Assembly (NCBI GenBank): GCA_964471755.1
Contig: CAYYJM010000067.1
Location: 1-24,796, forward strand
Origin: CAYYJM01 sp964471755
Lineage (GTDB): Bacteria > Planctomycetota > Planctomycetia > Gemmatales > Gemmataceae
Direction of reading: 5' to 3'
Length of the DNA stretch: 24,796 nucleotides
Shown here piece by piece: positions 15,457-23,122 of this stretch. Every line of letters starts with the position of its first letter. Position 1 is the stretch's first letter. The notes beneath the pieces were generated by a model. That model worked only from the letters and a program-made list of their open reading frames with translations. It was not told the DNA's origin and searched no databases. The position numbers and the translations under genes are program-made.

Positions 15457-16984
15457 AAACCGCTCGCAGCGCCTCCGACCCCAGGTCGAGCCGATACAGC
15501 ACCTGGTTGTAGTTGTACCGTGGCGTCTTGTCCGGATTGCCCGAGAAGTCGTTCGTGTACGTCCCCTCGAAGTGGATCACCCGTCCGCCCTCGCGGTCCA
15601 GAAACGCATGATGGCAGACGTTGTAGAACGTCTGACGCTCATGTGTCACCACCTTGATCGCCTTCTGAAACGGCCCGGTCGGCTCCGGGGCCTCGCCGTA
15701 CCAGACCTCGCCGAGAAACGACGTGCCGCCGATCTGGCTCGCGACCAGCACCCAGCACTTGCGGTACGGATTCCAGCGAACCGAGCCGCTGTGCAGGATG
15801 ATCCGGTCCTTCGGCGTGGCGACGTCTGCCGGGCAGTAGCGAGCGTGTTCCGGTCGGATCTTGCCGGCCTTGACCCATTCCGCCTCCGTCTTCGAGTCGA
15901 TCGGTGGCAGTTCCTTCTGCCAGCGCCAGACGGGCCGATCGTCCTTGCCGATCTCCGGCTCCTTCGCGTCGTCGGCCTTTGCGCAGGTGAACGCCTCGTA
16001 CTTCGCCGGGTCGAGAACGTCCTTGAGCGTGGCCGGCACGCGCACGTTCGGGGTCGGACTGCCGAACAGCAGCCACTTCTGGCCCGCCTCGGTGATGACG
16101 ATCGGATGCCCGCCGGGATGCCGCCACGTCTCCTTGAGCGGTAGTTGCTGGGCCGACTCGAAGATGGCCTTCTCGTCGTCGAAGACAGCGATGCCCTGCT
16201 CGTACTCCTCACCGAGGCCCTGGCGGCGCGAGTAATGGCCGACGAGCCGTTCCTTGCCCGCCTCGTCCGGCACCGTGAAGACGGCACCGACCCAGACGAC
16301 GCCCTTCGGCCGTTCCGCCAGCGGCATCATCGCCCGGGCGAAGCCGGTCTTCGTGTTCACGAAATAGTCGAACGCGATGCCGCCGGCCGGATCGGACTTC
16401 GGGTCGGTCGGGTCGAACGTCGGCGTCGTCGCCCCGGCCATGCGAAACAGGCCGAGCGGATACTTCATCTGGAGCGTGTCGCCCCAGAACCAGTAGACCT
16501 TGCCGCGATGGATGGTCGCCTGAACGGAGTCCTGGCCGGCGACCAGGCCTGGGTTGACCGGCGGCCCCTTGTGGCCGAGCAGGACGCTGTCGCGATGGAG
16601 CCCTTCGCCGGTCAGCCGGCAGAGTCGCTCGGCGAGGTTGCGGCGCGTCACCTTGACCTCGGCCACCTTGCCGACCGTCGGCGTGACGCGAACGCCCGGG
16701 AAGCCGAAGCCGTCCTTCTTGACCTCGTAGCCGTGACTGTGGACGGTGAAGAAAACCTCGCGGTCGAGCAGGCCCGGTTCGCCGAACGCGACCCGGCCGG
16801 CATTGTCGGTGACGAACTTCAGGCCGTTGACGGTCTCGAGTTCCACCAGCGGCACGCCACGCCCGGTGGCGGCATCGACGACATGGATCTCGGCCCAGCC
16901 GCCGGCCGGCTCGGCGAACAGCAGGGGGACGATGACCACCAACGCAAGGAAAGCAAGTCCGCCAACTCGATAGTGAGTTGTCAT
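15428..16984 (-). CDS. Secreted beta-propeller-like protein with an N-terminal Ig/Cna_B-like domain
   Basis: 518 residues. A hydrophobic N-terminal segment (about 8-24) is a signal peptide or anchor. Residues about 30-115 look like a carboxypeptidase-regulatory/Cna_B beta-sandwich (AEIHVVDAATGRGVPLVELETVNG). Residues about 140-500 hold blade-like repeats with KVYWFWGDT, WLLFGSPTPNVR and SVRWNPYRKCWVLVASQIG, similar to GH43 or DUF4185-type five-bladed propellers. Catalytic residues were not assigned, so glycosidase activity is only possible. The start ATG 16984 has GGAGG 8 nt upstream, located inside a 29-codon ORF whose stop overlaps this ATG. The last eight residues (GERGASAP) come from the inverted repeat at 15376-15456. 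Confidence 0.75.
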   Translation of the reverse strand: MTTHYRVGGLAFLALVVIVPLLFAEPAGGWAEIHVVDAATGRGVPLVELETVNGLKFVTDNAGRVAFGEPGLLDREVFFTVHSHGYEVKKDGFGFPGVRVTPTVGKVAEVKVTRRNLAERLCRLTGEGLHRDSVLLGHKGPPVNPGLVAGQDSVQATIHRGKVYWFWGDTLQMKYPLGLFRMAGATTPTFDPTDPKSDPAGGIAFDYFVNTKTGFARAMMPLAERPKGVVWVGAVFTVPDEAGKERLVGHYSRRQGLGEEYEQGIAVFDDEKAIFESAQQLPLKETWRHPGGHPIVITEAGQKWLLFGSPTPNVRVPATLKDVLDPAKYEAFTCAKADDAKEPEIGKDDRPVWRWQKELPPIDSKTEAEWVKAGKIRPEHARYCPADVATPKDRIILHSGSVRWNPYRKCWVLVASQIGGTSFLGEVWYGEAPEPTGPFQKAIKVVTHERQTFYNVCHHAFLDREGGRVIHFEGTYTNDFSGNPDKTPRYNYNQVLYRLDLGSEALRAVSGERGASAP

Positions 16985-17070
16985 GGAAACGGCCTCCGCA
17001 TTACCAGAACCACCACGCCGTAGACGTCCCCTTCGAGATCGCGGAGGGCGTGTTCGATGATCTCCGTCAT
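16981..17070 (-). CDS. 29-codon linking ORF between two overlapping genes
   Basis: The ATG at 17070 overlaps the stop of the upstream HEAT-like gene (ATGA), and its own TGA overlaps the ATG of the propeller gene (ATGA). The 29-residue product (MTEIIEHALRDLEGDVYGVV then VLVMRRPFP) has an amphipathic helix followed by a hydrophobic strand. The Shine-Dalgarno of the next gene lies within it. It may be a real small protein, a coupling leader, or the remains of a longer partner gene. Overlaps at both ends favour translation. Confidence 0.45.
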   Translation of the reverse strand: MTEIIEHALRDLEGDVYGVVVLVMRRPFP

Positions 17071-17402
17071 CGGTAGCCCTTCGCCCACCCCCAGGCCAGC
17101 CATGCCTCGGTCATCTTCCCGATGCGTCCCCGGTCGCTCGGCGGCACCGGGTTCTCGTCGGTGATCTCGGCCAACGCCCAGACCCACAGGCGCGGGCGCT
17201 GCTCCAGGTCGCCCAGCAGCAGCGGAACGACTGGCATCCCGAGACTGACGATCTCGCGGAAAGCCGGATGGCCGACGATCTCCGAGGGATCGGACAGGAC
17301 GCCCATCGCGGCGGTCAGGACCGCTTCGAGCCGACGAAATCGCTGCTCCAGTGTTTCCGCTGGGCCCCGGGGTGGGGACAGAATCGTGATTGGGTCCGCC
17401 AA
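17067..17402 (-). CDS. Small HEAT-like conserved protein of unknown function
   Basis: 111 residues if started at TTG 17402, which has AGGGAGG 7 nt upstream. An ATG at 17495 would add 31 residues but has no ribosome binding site. The core HPAFREIVSLGMPVVPLLLGDLEQRPRLWVWALAEITDENPVPPSDRG...MTEAWLAWG resembles a short family I remember from cyanobacteria and planctomycetes, in which a HEAT-like helix pair is followed by an invariant Trp-Ala-Leu / NPV / W-x-W-G ending. Function unknown. In remembered relatives the next gene is often a protein with an NCIAWAAG motif; here a 29-codon ORF occupies that place. No signal peptide or membrane segment is seen. Confidence 0.68.
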   Translation of the reverse strand: MADPITILSPPRGPAETLEQRFRRLEAVLTAAMGVLSDPSEIVGHPAFREIVSLGMPVVPLLLGDLEQRPRLWVWALAEITDENPVPPSDRGRIGKMTEAWLAWGWAKGYR

Positions 17403-17586
17403 GAGAAAGACCTCCCTCAAGACCGAACGGTTCTGAACGATTGTACCCAATCGGACGATGCTCTCCAACGCCGTTATCCATTCACATGTCCACATGTCCA
17501 CAGAGGAGAGACCGTCGCTGTCCTCCTCAGGTGATGCCGCCCCACGGCACGAACTGAAACGATTGTTCTCGGTGTCGTTGTCCGAC
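17403..17586. other. Intergenic stretch upstream of the HEAT-like gene
   Basis: This 184-bp stretch shows no protein I can support. It contains a short direct repeat of CATGTCCA near 17486-17500 and the Shine-Dalgarno of the HEAT-like gene. Open frames crossing it overlap the neighbouring gene and look random. Confidence 0.45.
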
Positions 17587-17970
17587 TCACGCCATCTCCC
17601 AGAGCGCGACTGGTTGCCCACGCCAGAACGGGGCAAGATACCGCCGACCGGGTTGGACCTCGTCGCCCAGTCCGATACTGACCCAGGGCAGGACATCGTA
17701 CTGCCCACAGGACACTGGATCGAACAACACGATCCCAACATCAGTGAAATACAGGCACTCCACCTCTCGTTCGGGGAGTAACGCCAGCTCAACCGGTTCA
17801 TCCACACGCCAAAGAACTCGACTGAGCTTCGCGAAATCCAGATCGCGCAACGTCAAGGCAACGCAGAGATAAAGTCGCGGTACGACTTCCCGATTCTCGA
17901 CGTGACAAGGCCTTCCGTCCGTATTCCGGATAACCATGCCGACATGCACGTCCATCGCAGGAATGCTCAT
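17587..17970 (-). CDS. Hypothetical cytoplasmic protein
   Basis: 127 residues from ATG 17970 (AGGA 7 nt upstream). A TTG at 17985 would add five residues and overlap the upstream stop as TTGA, so coupling to the membrane-protein gene is possible. I do not recognise the family. The sequence is beta-rich with alternating hydrophobics (RLYLCVALTLRDLDFAKLSRVLWRVDEPVELALLPEREVECLYF) and ends FWRGQPVALWEMA. It has no signal peptide. Its amino-acid composition is ordinary, and the competing frames lack such a pattern, which supports a real gene. Confidence 0.6.
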   Translation of the reverse strand: MSIPAMDVHVGMVIRNTDGRPCHVENREVVPRLYLCVALTLRDLDFAKLSRVLWRVDEPVELALLPEREVECLYFTDVGIVLFDPVSCGQYDVLPWVSIGLGDEVQPGRRYLAPFWRGQPVALWEMA

Positions 17971-17981
17971 CGTTATCCTGT

Positions 17982-18251
17982 TCAATGTCCGCCCGCACCC
18001 GTAACTACCTGCACAATCAGCGGGGCAACCAACACGAGCAACCCCAGCTGCACGATCCAGCCTGGCGACCGCTCACGCAAGGCCACGGCAACGACGGCTC
18101 GCAGCACAATCAGACCGTAAACGATCCCAGCCGTCTGGTACTTGACCGTCCCGTATCCACAGCGACAGGCCAACCACTGGGGCGGATCGGACCAGAACCA
18201 GAACGCCAGAAGGCCGACCAGCACCCAGCCGACACGATGAAGAATCCCCAT
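17982..18251 (-). CDS. Small membrane protein
   Basis: 89 residues from ATG 18251, with GGAG 5 nt upstream. Three hydrophobic helices are apparent at about 6-20, 42-60 and 68-85. They are separated by a Cys-containing loop (WLACRCGYGTVKYQ) and a basic turn (RERSPGW). The family is not recognised. A longer in-frame extension reaches 18452 but crosses the start region of the divergent gene and is not protein-like. Its stop overlaps a possible TTG start of the next gene, so the two probably form a small operon. Confidence 0.6.
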   Translation of the reverse strand: MGILHRVGWVLVGLLAFWFWSDPPQWLACRCGYGTVKYQTAGIVYGLIVLRAVVAVALRERSPGWIVQLGLLVLVAPLIVQVVTGAGGH

Positions 18252-18387
18252 ACCGACTCCATCGGAGCCTTCACGGATTGTTTCATTCCGTTCAGTGCGG
18301 CAGCCATCCAGTGGTTTCCCGGCTGGCGTCGTCCAGCCACGCTGGTATCCTATCCCCAGAGCCCTACCTCGCCCCGAGGACCACGCC

Positions 18388-18834
18388 GTGGACGAACTCA
18401 CCATCGAACCTTCCGGCATCAAGGACTCCGGTCCCTGTGCCTGCTGCGGCAACGCCAGCCGTTGCGTCTGGGGCTTCGTCCACGGCCACGATGGCGTCGT
18501 TGCCGCCTTCTACGTCCACTGGACTCTCAACGGCATCCGCCAGCACGGAGCGAACTTCGACCTGATCCTCGGCCACTGGGGCGACGACGCCACCGCCGCG
18601 GATCGCGTCCTCGTCGCGCTGGCCTACCGCCTGCTCGACGACGGCCCCGGCTTCATGGTCATCGACGCCGACAGCCGACCGGCCGCGAAGAGCGACCTCG
18701 TCGGTCGGGCCCTGAAGCGCGCCGACGTCCTCGGCCAGCCGATCGCCCAGCGGGCGTTCGCCGTCCTTGATGCGATCCTGCTCCGTGATCCGCGCGTCGC
18801 CGAACTCTGGCCGCGAAACGAAACGGCCCCCTGA
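18388..18834 (+). CDS. Cysteine-motif protein of unknown function
   Basis: 148 residues beginning at GTG 18388, with GAGGA 7 nt upstream; there is no ATG in the credible part of the frame. Near the N-terminus, GPCACCGNASRCVWGFVH carries Cys17, Cys19, Cys20 and Cys26 and looks like a small metal site. AAFYVHWTLNG and HGANFDLILGHWGDDATAADRV follow. I recall similar short proteins in actinobacteria and planctomycetes with no assigned role. The stop codon lies in the loop of a 10-bp terminator hairpin, so the last residues are encoded in its stem. Confidence 0.7.
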   Translation: MDELTIEPSGIKDSGPCACCGNASRCVWGFVHGHDGVVAAFYVHWTLNGIRQHGANFDLILGHWGDDATAADRVLVALAYRLLDDGPGFMVIDADSRPAAKSDLVGRALKRADVLGQPIAQRAFAVLDAILLRDPRVAELWPRNETAP

Positions 18835-18846
18835 GCGGGGGCCGTT
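18822..18846. terminator. Bidirectional terminator hairpin containing a stop codon
   Basis: AACGGCCCCC (18822-18831) and GGGGGCCGTT (18837-18846) form a perfect 10-bp stem around TGAGC. It lies between convergent genes. The TGA stop of the plus-strand gene is in the loop. On the minus strand the flank reads into the GAAACGAAAC complement, giving a modest U content. Confidence 0.75.
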
Positions 18847-18864
18847 CGACGGGAAGAACTCCGC

Positions 18865-19572
18865 TCACTTTTTCTTCTTCGCTTCCCATTCCTTGATGTA
18901 CTTCTCCGGGTTCTCGTTGAACGCATCGCGGCAGCCGGAGCAGCAGACGTAGTAGGTCACGCCCTTGTAGCTGACCGACGAGGTGCCCAGGCCGGCCGTG
19001 ACGATGCACAGGTTCTTCTTGGCGGCCTTGCCGAGACTCTCGCCGACCTTGTTGGCCTCGCCCTTGTACTCCTTCGTCCAGATGGTGCCGCCCTGCGGCT
19101 TGCGATCGACGTAGTACAGGAAGCGGATCCCATCGGCCGCCGTGGTCATCGTCACCCGTTGCGTCTCCTTTGTCTCCGGCAGGACGGTGTCCAGTTCGAG
19201 CCGGCTACGCTTCAGGGGTCCCTTGTAGGTGTGCGACTTGCCGTCCGCACCGGTCAGGTTCAGGATGTATTTCTCGGCCTTCGGGTCGTACTTCAGCTCG
19301 CCGTCCTTGAACAGTTTGCTGTCGATGAACTTGACGCTCAGCCAGGCATCGTTGCCCTTGAAGCGCCAGCTCCACTCGAGCTTCTCCTGCCAGAAGCCCT
19401 TGATCGGCGCACTGGTGCTGACGCTGCTGCCGGTCGATTTCCAGTCGCCGATGAAGTAGTTGAGTTCTTGCAGGGCCTCCTTGATGGCGGCGGCATCCTT
19501 GCTCTGGGCCGCAGCCGTCATCCCCGTGGCGATCAATCCCAGCATGACGCCGAGTGCGAACAGTCGTCTCAT
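18865..19572 (-). CDS. Secreted DUF1579-like / YHS-domain fusion
   Basis: 235 residues with a signal peptide (MRRLFALGVMLGLIATGMTA, cleavage near AAAQ). Residues about 35-175 look like a lipocalin-type DUF1579/THAP4-like barrel (LNYFIGDWKSTG, KYILNLTGADG). Residues about 187-228 form a YHS/TRASH-like metal-binding unit with Cys189, Cys211 and Cys214 in CIVTAGLG...YYVCCSGCRDAFNENPEKY. YHS units bind metals such as copper or act as metal-sensing modules. An exported barrel plus YHS could store or sense a metal or small ligand. ATG 19572 has a GGGGGAG Shine-Dalgarno; the in-frame extension beyond it contains the remains of another gene and is rejected. Confidence 0.8.
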   Translation of the reverse strand: MRRLFALGVMLGLIATGMTAAAQSKDAAAIKEALQELNYFIGDWKSTGSSVSTSAPIKGFWQEKLEWSWRFKGNDAWLSVKFIDSKLFKDGELKYDPKAEKYILNLTGADGKSHTYKGPLKRSRLELDTVLPETKETQRVTMTTAADGIRFLYYVDRKPQGGTIWTKEYKGEANKVGESLGKAAKKNLCIVTAGLGTSSVSYKGVTYYVCCSGCRDAFNENPEKYIKEWEAKKKK

Positions 19573-19705
19573 GAATGGTCTCCCCCCAGTGAGTGGATTT
19601 GCTCCCATGATCTCCGACGAGCCAGCCGGCCGGATGGTTCCGTGGCCAGGCCGGCCGTCATTTGATGATCGCGCATCAGGGAGTTGGCCGCAACCCGAAA
19701 TGGGC

Positions 19706-19882
19706 CTACTCCGGGAAAGAGACGACCTCGCCGCCGGCACGCGATGCCAGAGCCGGCAGGATCTGATCGGCCGTGTGCGACAGGAACCGGGCTGAGCCAT
19801 CGCCGCGGAGAAAGTGGGCTCCGCCAGAGTGGAGACCCCAAAGTGGAACGTTCGGCTGAACGGTTACCCGTGCTGTTGCACC
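19706..19882 (-). pseudogene. C-terminal remnant of a DUF1559 gene
   Basis: The minus frame ending at TAG 19706-19708 reads WGLHSGGAHFLRGDGS, ARFLSHT, then ALASRAGGEVVSFPE. This is the typical end of planctomycete DUF1559 (type IV pilin-like, SBP_bac_10) proteins: HxGGAxxLxxDGSxRFL and LxxRAGGEVV. Recognisable homology begins near 19850 and the frame hits a stop at 19883-19885. There is no N-terminal prepilin part and no start with a ribosome binding site. The missing part lies where the AT-richer LamG gene now begins. Confidence 0.8.
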
Positions 19883-22800
19883 TCAAAGTTGTTTTCCGCT
19901 GCCAAGAATCCAGATCGTCAATGCAGCATTGCCGGACTCAATAGTGAACTTACTTTCACCCTTAGAGAGCTTCGCGGGACGATAACCAGGAAGGTCAGCG
20001 ATTTTGTTGCGATTGATGTCGGCTACATAGGCTTGCTTGTCATTGCAAATGACGAACTCGCCAGGTAGCATCTTACGATCCGATTGCAGATTTTGTCCGT
20101 CCGGCAAGACGAAGTGGAAGCCATCGGAAGCCTTGCTGAACTTGAAGGCACATTGCAAGGGTTGGCTGTCGTACGGGTTGAATACAGTTGTGCCGTGATG
20201 TTCCCGGACGGGATAGAGAAGGAAGTTGCCGTCAATCTTTTCGAGATGGAATTTGAAGTCGGGATCACGTAGCACCTCTTTAAGGCTCTCCGAGAACCGC
20301 TTTGCGCGGCGTGCTTCTTGCCACACCCGGAAGGCTTTGAAGATACTGTCGCGCTCGCCGGTTTGATCGATCGCGGCCTGACTCATGATGAGCGCATAGG
20401 TCGCGTCCCAACCGACGGCTTTCGCCTCCAGATTCTCGGCGTCGTAGAGTGACCAGGCGCTGTTCCAACTCTGCTTCCCGAAAGTGCCGGGATAGTAACT
20501 ATTACTCCATCCGTTGCCGATATCTTTTCCCTCCGTGGCGCGCAGACCTGTCACGGGATTGAACATGTTGCTAGCGTTGCCGATGTTGCAAACGTTGAGG
20601 TACTCCCAGGAACCAGGAAATACATTCGAGGAGGTGACACGCGGCCACTTCCCACCGGTCCGGTTGTGATAGGTCTCGAAGAGTCGCCGACAAAAAACGC
20701 GAGTGGCGTAATACCCGTGATGCTGGCAAACCGTGATTTCAAATCCGTCGAAGTCGATGGTATCCATGTTGTTGCGGACCATCAATTCGGCGTAATAGTC
20801 TGCGTACGCGAGGAGCATGGTCATGTCGGGAACGAACCCGTTGTAACAGTTCTGCATCAATTTCACGAGTTCGTCGCCGGCTTTGTGCGAGGTGGCTTTC
20901 GAGGCGTGCCCCCGTGAGGCAACCTTGATAGTCCAGGGTGCATTTTTGCTGATGCTTTCGTATCGCAGCATCTCGCCACCGATACGGAGGAAGTTGGAAC
21001 TGTCTCCCACTTCCCACACACCTTCCTCCGCAAGGATCGACGGATCGGTGACGACGATCTCCATGTCAGTCGCGGAAATATCCTTCGCAAGTTTCGTGCG
21101 GCAGACTGTCTGCAAATGTTCACTCGGAACCGGAGTAACCTCATTCGAGATTCCACCTTGCAGGAACATGCACAGTTCGTGAAGTCCGCCGTGTGTCAGG
21201 CCCGCCTTGTGAGCCAACTCGCCGAACTCCTTGTAGGTCATGGTGCGGCCGTCAGCAAAACCAACTCGACCTTCCCACTTCTTGTTGAGCGACGGATAAT
21301 GACTGCCGGTATCCCGCGAAATGTCTTTCAGTCCGAGCGCCCTGGTATATTCGATGGCCTTATCCACCGGACCGTTCCAGTAGACGGTAGCGCGATAGGA
21401 TGCTGGGTTTCGGATCCAGACGCCGTCGCTGTCTGTGACGTACGGCAGTTTCTCGGCAAGGATGATTTTCTCGATGGTCGCCAAGCCAAGATCATCCGGG
21501 CAGGCGTATAGTGCGACGCTTGAACCGAGGAAATCCACGCCGGGAATCGGATCGCTAATCACGGTTCGAGCGCGAAAGCGTTCAAATCCTGCCAGTAGGG
21601 ACCAGTTATGCCTGTATGATTTTCGCCGATCACGCGAATGATAGGCGATCGACGAACCAAACTTCGGTTCCAGTTTCGCGCCCGTGCCGCAAATGTATTG
21701 AAAATACTCCTCCGGGCGTGAGAAGAATGCAACATCGTTCACGCCATCGCCGCCGATGTTGAACCACTGCCCTTCCTTGTACTTTCGAGGCAGCGGTACC
21801 CTGTCCGGGTCCGGCGAATGGACGAAGTAGCCCATCGTGTAGCAATCGCCGTCCACCACGGGGCCTGAAATCGTGTTGTCGTCCAGGCCGTGCATGCCGA
21901 TGGCCCAATCGTCGTCACGCACGACGCCGAGCAAATCGCCGATCTTGCCTGCAATTTTCGTGTAAATTGGTCCCCACACGATGTTGTCCACCTTGTCGCG
22001 CGGCGTGAGCGTGAGCAGTTGAAATCGCAAATACGCATCTTTTGCGACGAACTTCACGATCGCCGTCGCGCCGTTAGCGTATTTCAACTCGATGGTTTCT
22101 TTCTGGAACTTCGCGCTTACCGGCAACACCAAAACGTCGTTCGGTTGGCCGTTCTCATGCAAACTCATCACCGGCGATGGATGGCGGCCGGGGCAATATT
22201 GTTTGCCGGTTTGCCTGGAGGTGATCGAGAGCAGATAGCCTTTCTCATCAAAGCCAAACGAGGCGCGTTTCGTCTGCAACGTATGCGTTGCCGCCGGCGG
22301 TTCCGGTCCGATTGGAATGAGTGGGCGGCGACGCACCCTGGGTTCGCCCAGGAAATCGCGAGTTGCGTCGAATTTGCCAGTCTGGAAGGTCGCCACCCGG
22401 ACTTCGGCGATCCGTCCACGAAACGCTTCTCGACCCGGCGCGGTCGCGCCGAGGGAGAAATTTGCAGCGCCTCCGCCCACAGTGGGCAGATTGCAGATGC
22501 GCTTCCCGTTCAACCAACCGGTCACAGTGCCCTGTGTTTTGACGATGGCCAAATGGGTCCATTCGTCGGCGTAGACATCGCCGAGTTTGTTAACGCCGAC
22601 GCCCCCCACGAGTATAGCCCACTGGTCGTCCTGCTGGGCGATGAGAAATCCGCTCGCGCCATTGCCGTTGGCCACGACCGCATGCCACCCCGGATCGTTC
22701 TCTCGCGACGCGGATACCCAGGCTTCGATGACGAAGTTGTCGCCGTTAATCAGGTTCTTCGCGACCCGATAGCATTGACCTGGATCGTCAAACACGAGTG

Positions 22801-23020
22801 AGGAACCGTAGTCTTTCTGACGGCCCTTCGGACTGTCGGCGATGATTTTCGGCGTTCCAGTTCTCACAAGATCCGGCGACTTCCCGACCTGATCGTGAAG
22901 TACTTGAGGGGCGGCAGCATCGCGATGCCCCTTCAAACTGTAGCGTGCCTGATCCTGCACCTCGGCACAAACGCTGCTTGCAACGGTGACGAGAAACAAT
23001 GCCGCCCAGGGTCGCATCAT
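19883..23020 (-). CDS. Large secreted LamG plus glycoside-hydrolase-like protein, probably acquired
   Basis: 1045 residues if started at ATG 23020; GTG/ATG/ATG/ATG are stacked at 23026-23015 and AAAGGAG lies just before them, so 23017 is equally possible. A signal peptide ends near VCA-EV. Residues about 28-225 form a LamG/concanavalin-like sandwich (FVIEAWVSASR, DEWTHLAIVKTQGTVTGWLNG). The remainder looks like an alpha/beta-barrel glycosidase with a beta-rich front part. NMDTIDFDGFE near 749-759 and the preceding YNGFVPDMTMLLAYADYY suggest an acidic active site at a strand end. No GH family number is claimed. Base use is AT-richer than in the neighbours (30 of 60 G+C at 21061-21120, 40 of 60 at 14161-14220), which suggests transfer. 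It may act on complex glycans outside the cell. Confidence 0.78.
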   Translation of the reverse strand: MMRPWAALFLVTVASSVCAEVQDQARYSLKGHRDAAAPQVLHDQVGKSPDLVRTGTPKIIADSPKGRQKDYGSSLVFDDPGQCYRVAKNLINGDNFVIEAWVSASRENDPGWHAVVANGNGASGFLIAQQDDQWAILVGGVGVNKLGDVYADEWTHLAIVKTQGTVTGWLNGKRICNLPTVGGGAANFSLGATAPGREAFRGRIAEVRVATFQTGKFDATRDFLGEPRVRRRPLIPIGPEPPAATHTLQTKRASFGFDEKGYLLSITSRQTGKQYCPGRHPSPVMSLHENGQPNDVLVLPVSAKFQKETIELKYANGATAIVKFVAKDAYLRFQLLTLTPRDKVDNIVWGPIYTKIAGKIGDLLGVVRDDDWAIGMHGLDDNTISGPVVDGDCYTMGYFVHSPDPDRVPLPRKYKEGQWFNIGGDGVNDVAFFSRPEEYFQYICGTGAKLEPKFGSSIAYHSRDRRKSYRHNWSLLAGFERFRARTVISDPIPGVDFLGSSVALYACPDDLGLATIEKIILAEKLPYVTDSDGVWIRNPASYRATVYWNGPVDKAIEYTRALGLKDISRDTGSHYPSLNKKWEGRVGFADGRTMTYKEFGELAHKAGLTHGGLHELCMFLQGGISNEVTPVPSEHLQTVCRTKLAKDISATDMEIVVTDPSILAEEGVWEVGDSSNFLRIGGEMLRYESISKNAPWTIKVASRGHASKATSHKAGDELVKLMQNCYNGFVPDMTMLLAYADYYAELMVRNNMDTIDFDGFEITVCQHHGYYATRVFCRRLFETYHNRTGGKWPRVTSSNVFPGSWEYLNVCNIGNASNMFNPVTGLRATEGKDIGNGWSNSYYPGTFGKQSWNSAWSLYDAENLEAKAVGWDATYALIMSQAAIDQTGERDSIFKAFRVWQEARRAKRFSESLKEVLRDPDFKFHLEKIDGNFLLYPVREHHGTTVFNPYDSQPLQCAFKFSKASDGFHFVLPDGQNLQSDRKMLPGEFVICNDKQAYVADINRNKIADLPGYRPAKLSKGESKFTIESGNAALTIWILGSGKQL

Positions 23021-23122
23021 CATCACTCCTTTGGTTCGTTGAATAGTGTCACCGGATCAACGCGGAGGAACAGTGTCCGCTCTCAATTCGGAACGGATCG
23101 AGGTGGTCCTCTCCTGCTGGCG

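Noticed and set aside
16145..17023. 292-codon plus-strand open frame
   Set aside because: Antisense to the propeller protein; no motif, unnatural Arg/Ala-rich composition.
19573..19800. In-frame N-terminal extension of the DUF1579-like gene
   Set aside because: Covers the DUF1559 remnant in another frame and would place a signal peptide in mid-protein.
21890..22801. 303-codon plus-strand open frame
   Set aside because: Antisense to the LamG protein; no recognisable domain.
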